Source: Talpa occidentalis
Lineage: Eukaryota > Chordata > Mammalia > Eulipotyphla > Talpidae
Assembly (NCBI RefSeq): GCF_014898055.3
Contig: NW_023603184.1
Coordinates: 150,726,149 to 150,790,148, forward strand
Length of the DNA: 64,000 nucleotides
Direction: 5' to 3'
The notes under the pieces were generated by a model. That model ran no database searches and had not been told where the DNA came from. It saw only the letters and a list, made by a program, of their open reading frames with translations. Of the stretch, positions 34,084 to 43,000 are shown piece after piece; the stretch's first letter is position 1, and the number at the start of each line of letters is the position of its first letter. A program made the position numbers and the translations under genes.

Positions 34084-37000
34084 TACATGCACTGGGTACA
34101 GTCAGAAGCGCGGGAGGGTGAGAGAATTCACCAGAGCCAGAGCGGGGAGCAGAGCAGGCAGAAGGACCAAAGTACACTGCTGAGGGGAGCAGCGGGCGGC
34201 AGGAGAGGTCTGCGCGCCATGTGGGACCCTCCTCCGGTGGCCGGGGAGCAGCCGGGGATCAAACCGGCGCTGCAGAGGCTGCGGGCAGCTTCGCAACCCA
34301 GCGCTCAACCGCTGCGCCACCGGGGGGGCCCGAGTTACGTTTTTTAAAATAAAAGGGCCGAGATCAGCCAGGAGTGGTGGATGTCTCGGCGCCCTCTGAG
34401 CTCGCAGGGTATCTGGCTGCTACCCTCGGCCGCCGCGGAGACCCTCCCTGCCTGGGTGCTCGCGGCCCTGGAGTCCGGCTTTGTTCCTCTGGCCACCGGG
34501 CGGTGCGTAGGTGGTCGCTGCCGTTTCCTGCGGGTTCGGGCCCCTGGGTCTCTGTTGCACCTCGTCCACATGGTGGAGGCGGCCGGGCTGGGCACCAGTG
34601 CCCGGCCTGCAGCCCCACAGCCTCCACCCATGCTCACCTCGAGGTCGCCGGCCTGAGGTGACTCCAGGGTCTTCGCAGCCCCCTCCACGGGGCCTGTCTA
34701 TGTGCGGAGCCCGCGGCCAGCCGGGCCGGCCCAGGCCCTGAGTCTGTCTCACGGTCGCTTCCCGCAGGTGCTGGGCTCTGTGCTGCTGTTTTCTCGCGGG
34801 TGTTGGCGTCAGCGGCGGCTAGGGCCAGCGTGAGGGAGGGAGGCCGAAACCGACAGTGGCTTGGAGGAGGGGCCGGCGCCGTGGCCTGGGAGCCGGGCTG
34901 GCGCGGCCGTGCCTGCACGCGTGGGCCGCGGTGGCGTCTCAGCGCCCGCCTGTGTGCCGGTCCCGCTGGCAGGAGGGAAGGGGAGGAGGCTGTGCCCTGC
35001 CTTGGTCCCGGGGCCGGCGGGGCCCCCTGTGCTCCAGGCACCCCTGCCGAGTTGGCGGGGGCTCCGCGGCGCAGAACGGCCCCAGCGCGCCCGGAGGAAG
35101 GTGGTGCCTGCCTGCGGGGTGGGGCTGCCGGGTGGAGCGAGGCCTGGGGGGCTGCAGGCCGGCGCAGGGACGGCCACCAACTGCCTCTTCCGCCCTGTGT
35201 GTCGGTAACATCATTTCATGCTCATTTTCGGAGGTGTTTCAAGTATGCTTTTATGATGGAAAACATAGTGGGGGCAGGGCGCCGACACCCCACCCCGGCG
35301 CGTGAGGTGGCCCCCGCTGGGGAAGGCCGCAGGGAGCCCTCGGGGAGCCTGGCCGGGGCCACGCAGCCCACCCTGCTCGAGGCCAGCCCTGGGTCTGCTC
35401 CGCCGGTCCTGCTGGAGCTGGTCTCGGGTCCTTGATGAGAACCCGAGAAAGCTGCCGAGACTCGCCCCCTAGTGAGGGGCGTTGACTTGTTTGCATGCCG
35501 TTGGCTTCTACGCTTCCTTCTCTTCTGAATTTTGTTTAGAATTTACTTTTTTTTAAAGATGTATTTTTATTTATTTATGCTACAAGAACTGGGGTTCAGG
35601 CCAGAGGTGCGGGGCGGGGGGCGGTGAGAGAACTCCCCAGAAACAGAGTGGGGAACAGAACAGGCAGATGGACTGAGATACACCGCTGAGGGGCGCAGCG
35701 GGGAGGCAGGAGGGGTCTGCTGCGCCCCGTGGGCAGCTCCCTGGCCGGCCGGGGATGGAACCCGCGCTGCGGAGGCTGCGGACAGCTCCACAGTGCCGTG
35801 CTCAACCCGCAGCGCCACCGGGGCGGCCCTCAGCCTTTACTTTGCCAGCCTCTTCCTTAGCCCTTTTATTTTCAGCCTTTGTCCTTCTCAGCATAATTGC
35901 ATTTCAGGCTCCACGCTCCCCTGAGCATGCTTCATTTTTTAATTTTAAGTTCCTAGAATATTAAGTTAATATTAAATATTAAAGTCCTTGAGTTTCATGG
36001 GGAGCTACTTTGCTGTTTTTTAACAAGTGGGCTCTTCGGGACTCTGCTTTTTTGCTTTCAAACATGAGGGTTTTTAAATCGCTCCTGGTCGGGAGGGTGG
36101 CCCGCCTGCCGTGGCTGCTCTGCCCTGAGGACTCTGGACAGTGGGGTCGGCGGCCGGGACCGTCTCAGCGTCTGCGAGGCACGCCCGCTCCTGTGTCAGG
36201 CTCTGGCTCGGCGCCCCGTTGGGTTCCCAGGGAGCAGCAAGGCGGGTGCCCGCCCCGAGGCCACCGCCATGTCCGGCCGGCCCCGTGCTCGTGCCCGGGC
36301 AGCCGTCCCGCGGCCCCAGAGAGCCGGTGCCCTCCCCTGGGTGCTGCTTCTCTCCAGGCGGGACGGTCCCGTGGGCGCGGAGGAAGCAGATGCTCGTGAC
36401 CCGGCGTCTCTCCCTGGCTTTGGAGTGCCGCGGGGAGAGAAGCCATTCCTCTGTGCTGACAGACTTGAGCGCGAAGCCGTAGGCTAAATGCGCGTCAGGT
36501 CGCTGCGAGCACTTTCCTCATTACCCTGGCGTGCCGGGCGCTCCTCGAGAGGAAATATAAACTGTTAATAGTAAGACATTGGCTCGCGCCAGCATTTTTT
36601 CCTTCAGATTTATGAAGAAGTTTTTGAAAACAACCAGAAAAGCAGTTTTATGGCGTGTTTCTCATGCTTTAAAAATGCTTCTTTGTAACCCTCTTAAGCG
36701 GCGTCGCCAGGCCAGCAGCAGGCAAGACCCGTCCCACGTGCTGGGCTCTCCTGCCGGGGCTGCCCACGGGCCCCCCCCACCCCCCCACCCCCTCCTCCCC
36801 TGGGTCCCCACGGCCGTCAAGGCCTTTGACTTCCTACCCGAGGGAAGGGCACAGGCGCATCGGCTGCGGGGTGCACGCGCATTCGCCAGGACCGGCTCCA
36901 GACCATCTTCACCACGACAGACAGGCGGCTCTGGGGGGGTGTAAACAGGGTCCCCAAAAGGCAGGGCTTTCTCGCCCTGGTCTCTCTGGCCGCTGCTAGG

Positions 37001-40000
37001 TGGCGCCGTTTCGCCGCGACGCCCCGGCCAGCTCCGAGGCCAGGCCAGGCCCGGCCAGGCTGGTCGTCCGTGTCCTAGGACGTGGTGGTTGTGGAGGAGG
37101 CCGGGGAGGGAGCCGCTCTCCCCGCAGGACCTGGGTGATTCTAAGGCAGGGAATCACGGGTTCGTGAGAACACCCCGAGGAGGGAGCAGTTTTCCGGCCC
37201 CAGGGCTGCGGCTTCTCCCACGGGTGTCACCCCCTGTGGGCCCCGTGGGCCGACTGAGCAGCCCCCTCCCCGGCCTGGCCCCGGCCCGTGTGTACCCTGC
37301 GTGTACCCCGCGTGTGTGGGACGCGTGCGCCTTCCGGTGGCACAGACGCCCCCGGGCTGAATGTTCGTCATCGGCCCTCATTTCTGGCACACAGCTTTGC
37401 CAGACAGGGAATTCCTGGTTGGCGGTTTTTGCCTTGAGCGACCCCCGCCCCGGGTTTCTCCGGAGGGAGCCGCGTCCTGCGGGCCCAGGGGCGGCACCTT
37501 GCCCTCCTCCTGCGGTCTGGAGAGTCTCCTTTGTCTGTGGGCCGGTGGCTCGGCTCGCGTGTCCTGGGGAGGCCTCTTCTTCGCGCTGCGTCTGGTGGTG
37601 AGCGCGAGCGTCGCGGCCGCGGGCCTGCAGGCCTCTCCCGCACTGGGAGGTTCCTCGTAGCTTTTCTGGACTAGGCTTCCTGCCCCTTCGCCCGCTCCTC
37701 CCCCTGGGACCCGTAACTCAGGGACACCCCAGGCGCTCTTTCCTCTCTCCGTTCTGTGGCCCCTTCTCCTCAGGCCGCGCACGGTCACGGTCACGGGCCT
37801 GTCTCCACCGCGTGGTCGCTGGCTCCCTCCCTGGCCTCCGGGCCTCCGGGCGCCTGGACCTCCTCCCCGTGATCTGCGTCTCTGCTCACCTTCTGGGGCT
37901 TTGTGGATATTATTTTCCTGATTTGCCGAGTTGCTTCTCTGTGTTTTCTGTGGCTCTTGGAGCTTCCTTGAACAGCTGCGCGGACCCCTTCCCCGGGCGG
38001 CCCCGGCCTCCGTGTCTACGGCCAGGGCTGGAGGCGACGGTCTCCTCCGATCTCTCGTCCTCTGGTCTCCACTGACCTTGGGCGGGAAACCTGCCCCTGT
38101 GCTGGGGCTCTGGGGCATCTGGGCTTCCCTGAACCCCACCCCCACGTCCTGCGCTGGGCACCAGCGTTTCTGAGCGGGCGAGCGCCTCGACCCTGTGCTG
38201 CCTCCTTTGACACCCTCCTTTTGGGGTGTCGGTGAGGGCCAGGTGTGTCCTCCCACCTGCGCGTGCTCACTGGCTGCCGCCCAGAGCGCTCTCCCCGCAG
38301 CCGCAGCCTTCGTGAGCACCCGGGGCCAGCCCCAGGCTGGGAGGCTCGTGGGTGAGCCCCAGGGTGCTGAGGGCCTGTGGCCAGCCATGGGCTGGGCTCG
38401 TTCAGAGGCACCAGGTGGGTCTCTTGCTGCAGTGCGCTCGGGCTGAGGGGGTCTGAGTGGCCCAGATGCCCTCTAGGGCCGTCTGCCCCGCACCTCCTGC
38501 CCCCTGCCTCGGTCAGTGCTCGTAGGAAGCTGGGTGTTTGCTCGCCCCCCCACACCCCGTGGAGACTGCCTCTCGTGACCACCCTGGGCTTGGCCAAGTC
38601 ACACCAGCCTCTTACCTGCTGCGGCCCACGTGCGTTTTTTCTCCCCGGTGCTGTGCTGGACGCCTGGGTCTCCCCAGTGGCCCTGCTGTCCCTGGGGTTG
38701 GTCTGCGTATTCCCCGGTTCCAGCGAGTTGGCTGCCCGCAGGGTCCCCTGCCTCCCTGCCCCAGGGGCAGCGCGTGGCCTGTGCTGGTCAGGAGACCATC
38801 CCTGACAGCGAGCCGGTGCCGCGGGCTGCCCCGGCTGCTCTGGGGCTCTCGGGCCACGCGCCTCTGCCTCGGCCGCGGCCGCTTGCCCCTGCCCCCGAGG
38901 CGCCCTGCTTTGGTCCCGTTCGTCCATTCTGGCCGGAATCTGAGTGTCTTGAAAAGAATTCCAGGGGCCTCCCTGGGGGTGCGGGGGGTCGGGACGCAAC
39001 CTGTGAAGCTAGTCGCAGCCTCTCCTGACTCGCCCGCTGCTCCCCTCATCAGTGGATTCAGTGGATCTGCCTGTTCTGCTCCCCACTCTGTCTCTGGTGA
39101 ATCCTGTCACCCCCCACATCTCTGGCCTGCACCCCAGTTCTTGCATGCATAAATAGATAATCTTTAAAAAAAATAAAAGAACTACAGAATCCTAAGGATC
39201 TGTAGCTACTCTGGACCTTAGAGATGTAAATAATGGTAAAGAAATAGAAAAACAAAAGTTCATGGTCAGGAATTGCTAATCTTTTTTCTAAAACATGTGT
39301 TTATTATATAATTAATAGTGAAATAGAATCTTTTCCAGGAAAAAATTCTACAAAAAATTTATAAGATGACTGGTGACAAAATAAATATATAAAAGTTGGC
39401 ATTTCCCTCTGAGTCCGCAGAACCAGTTGGAAACAATGTGTGTAGAGTTCCCGTCCAAGACTGGAAACAACAGCGCGGGGCCTGGGGACAGCCGCCGCAG
39501 CTGTGCTGGGAGCCGGCCTCGCTGGGCTGGGGAGAGGGCGCGGCTGAGACGGACGGGGCGCGGAGAGGGCCTGTCCCTCCGGGTAATCCATGAACGTGCC
39601 CCGATTCCTGTAGGTGCCCAGCGGTGTTTGGAGGGGTGCGGGGGGTCTCACGTTCACCTGGGAGAGGACACGAGCGGCAGAGCCTTTCAGAAACGCCCGT
39701 GGGGCGTTGCAGGGCCGCCCGAGGGAGCGGAGGGCCCTCCAGCCCAGCACTTGAGTCCTGCCCCACAGCCCGTCCATGTCCATGCGGTCAGGTCTCTGTG
39801 TGAGCGACTCCCAAGCGTGTCCACCCCCGTGTGCAGGAGGCGCCTGAGGTCGCCGTCTGTGTTCCGCACACCGGCCTTTGGCTCTGGCTGCAGGGACCCT
39901 GGGTCTGGTGCTCAGCGCCCTCGCTCTGCTTCCCTCGGGGCACCCAGAGGCCCGCCCTTCGCGGGGGCTGGTGTGCGGGGCACCCGGTGGCTCCTCTCCA

Positions 40001-43000
40001 GAAGCCTGTCCCCCACGGTCGCAGGCCGGCGGCAGTGTGACACTGGCTGACAGTCCAGCTCCCCAAAGGCGCGGGGCTGCCTCCCTCTGTGCAGGGTGCT
40101 TGCTGCGGCCGTGAGGCCGTGCGAGCCCAGGCTTGATTGAGGCTGAGAAACCCGGCACAAGCGCCTGCTTTCCAGGGCTGGGTTGGCACCACCCAGGGCC
40201 ACCTGGCCTGGCGTGGGTGTCGGTGCAGGCTTGTGAAGTTGTTTGGGGCAGGCACTTCTGGGTGGACAGGACCCCCAGACCGGCCTTTGTCCCGCCAGCC
40301 TCTGCTTTCCACCGTGGTTGGGGTGCCAATGCGGCTGGGCGTGGGGGAAGGCGCCTCTCAGCCGCCAGCCCTCCCAGCGCCAGCCCGGCGGTGGCTGCGT
40401 CCTGCAGGCAGCCCTGCTCAGGAGGGCGCCTCCCGCCCCTGACCCCGCCCCCCGCTCTCACAGTGCTGGGGGCCCGGGACTGAGGTGCTGTTCAGAAGTC
40501 ACGCTTCCTTCTGCAGCAGCGTGTGGACGTGTAAAGAAATGAGTCCGTTAGGTAAGCAGCCTTTGTTTGACCTCAGTAAGGCCTCGTGACTCTGGAGATA
40601 CGGCCAGCGCCGTGCTCTCGTCTGCACAAGAGCAGGTGGTCGAGTCCCTCGAGCGACGGTTCCCTGGGAACCTCACGTCCTCTAAGGTGCGCGTGCCTGT
40701 GAGAGCAGCCGAACGCTGGACACTGCCGGGCGGCTTCCTCCAGAAGAGCCGAGGCCATGGCCAGGCAGGGCAGGCGGGTGCCCGTGTGCCTGGGCACGTG
40801 GCGAGGGTGGGCAGCGGGTGCCCAGGTGGGCTCATGTGGCCGTGTCTTCCACGGGCACCTGATACAACACCGGGCCGGCGGTTTACGATAAGGGGATGGG
40901 GTTGTTCAGGTGAGAGGGTGGGGCGTGCCGGGAGGACCTCGCGTGGGGTGGGGCGGGCAGGCGGCCTGGGCAGGGGAGCTGGGCCAGGCCCTTGCACGCG
41001 TCCTCTCCTGGCAGGGGCCCTCGCTGGGCACCCTGGTGGGCTTGGAAGGACTTCCCGGCCGAGCGGGTGGGAGCTGGCCACACTTCCCGGGAAGCTTGCC
41101 GGGCTGCGGGCACCCCGGGGCGCACTCGGCGTAGGGCCTCAGCGTCCCCTGGAGGCAGCCGCAGCGCCACGGCAGGGAGGGTGACAGACGCCCTTGAGGT
41201 CTCGACTGGCTTTCCCCTGCTCACAGCTTGCCAGGCGGGTGCCCGGGAACCCATCGGGGTGCAGGACGCGCCATGCCCCCGGGCCCCTCGCCCGCCCGCT
41301 CCCCCACACTCCTGCCCGTGGTGCTTTGTCTCCGGAGCCTTGTCGCAGCCGCGGCTTCCTCCCTCCTGCCCCCCGGGAGCCCCTGGGGACTTGGGCCGCG
41401 CAGGCTGTGTGAGCCCAGGCGGGCTCCCCTCTGCTTCCCCTTAGCGGACGGCGCTTGGGTTTCAAGTACAGCTCCTCGCTGGCCCGGCCCCAAGCTTTCC
41501 TCCAGGTTTTTCTGAAGTGTTATGCTCTGTATTGAGGTCCCCGCCATCCTGAGCTGGTTCCTGTGGGAGCTGCGCGTGGGCCCCGGGAGTCCTTTCTCTG
41601 GCCTCTTGTTGGTGTATCTGTGGGGGCCTCTTTCTGGCCTTCTGTCCCGCACCAGGTCTGTGGGTCTGTTCTGCTCCCCGCCACCCACACCAGGGCTCCC
41701 CCTGCCACCTCCAGACCCACCTGCCCGACCCCGGGCCTGGACCCCGTGCCCGCCCTCCGCCGGAGCCCCTCCCTCGGTGGGCCTGCTGTGCCCCAGCACC
41801 CTGCCCGCTGAGGGGTCGGTCCCCTTCACCAGTCCACGGGGGCGGAGCCTCGCTGTCCCCCGCTCCCAACTCCCAACGGGGAGTTGGTTGGGTCCGGCCA
41901 GTTGGGAAGTAAGACCTTGCTGTGTAGAGGTGTGCCTCCAGGTGCCAGCCCTGGCCTCGCGGGGGACCGGGGGGCCAAGCCGGCAGACCCTAGGCTGGGT
42001 TCCCAGCCCGTCCCTCCTGACGCACGAGGCTGCGTCTCTCCTCACGTCTCCACCTGCTGCAGGAGAAGCTTCCCGTCTTCGAGTCGGCGTGGAAGAAGGA
42101 GAAGGACATCGTTGCCAAGGAGATCGAGAAGCTGCGCACATCCATCCAGACCCTGTGCAAGAGTGCGCTGCCCCTGGGCAAGATCATGGACTACATCCAG
42201 GAGGACGTGGACGCCATGCAGAACGAGCTGCAGCTGTGGCACGGCGAGAACAGGCAGCATGCGGAGGCCCTGCGGCAGGAGCAGAGGTGGGCGGCCGGCC
42301 CTGCAGTGGGGGCAGAGGTGGGGGAGCAGGCCCTGTGGCAGGAGCAGAGGTGGGGGCCGGGCCCTGCAGTGGGGGCAGAGGTCGGGGGCAGAGGTTGGGG
42401 GTGGGGGCACAGGTCAGGGGGAGGGGGCAGGGTCATCCTGCAGAAGGCGTGCAGGTTGGGGGAGCCCCCACTTCTCCCAGCCCCTCTCTCCTTCCTCCCC
42501 CACCAAGGGCACGGACCCCTTGGGACCAGGTGCATTTCTTGCAGCTGTGACACTCAGGCCCAGGTTTAAACTTTAAAAATCGAGGGAGTTCCACAGGGGC
42601 CTTTAAAAAAAAAAAAAAAAAAAAAAGATTGGGCCTCCCAGGTGGCGCAGCGGTTGAGCTCTGGGTTGCAAAGCTGCCCACGGCCTCTGCGGCACCAGTT
42701 CGATCCCCGGCTGCTCCCCGGCCACCGGAGGAGGGTCCCACATGGCGCGCAGACCTCCCCTGCCGCCCGCTGCTCCCCTCAGCAGTGTCCTTCGGTCCTT
42801 CTGCCTGCTCTGCTCCCCACTCTGGCTCTGGTGAATTCTCTCACCCTCCCGCGCTTCTGACTGTACCCAGTGCTTGTATAAACAAACAAAACAAACAAAT
42901 AAAGAAAGAAAGAAAGAAAAACATGCCTCTATTAAAAAAAAAAAAAAAAGATTTATTTATTTATGCACACATGAACTGGGGTGCAGGCCAGAAGTGTGGG

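Larger units (their letters stand above)
32466..42062 (+). other. TRAF3IP1: TRAF3IP1 intron 16 (9.6 kb)
   Basis: Holds four SINEs, a probable L1 fragment and otherwise GC-rich sequence. A CTCF-like motif GCTGCTAGGTGGCGCC lies near 36991-37006. I searched the conceptual proteins on both strands and recognised no nested gene. Confidence 0.55.
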
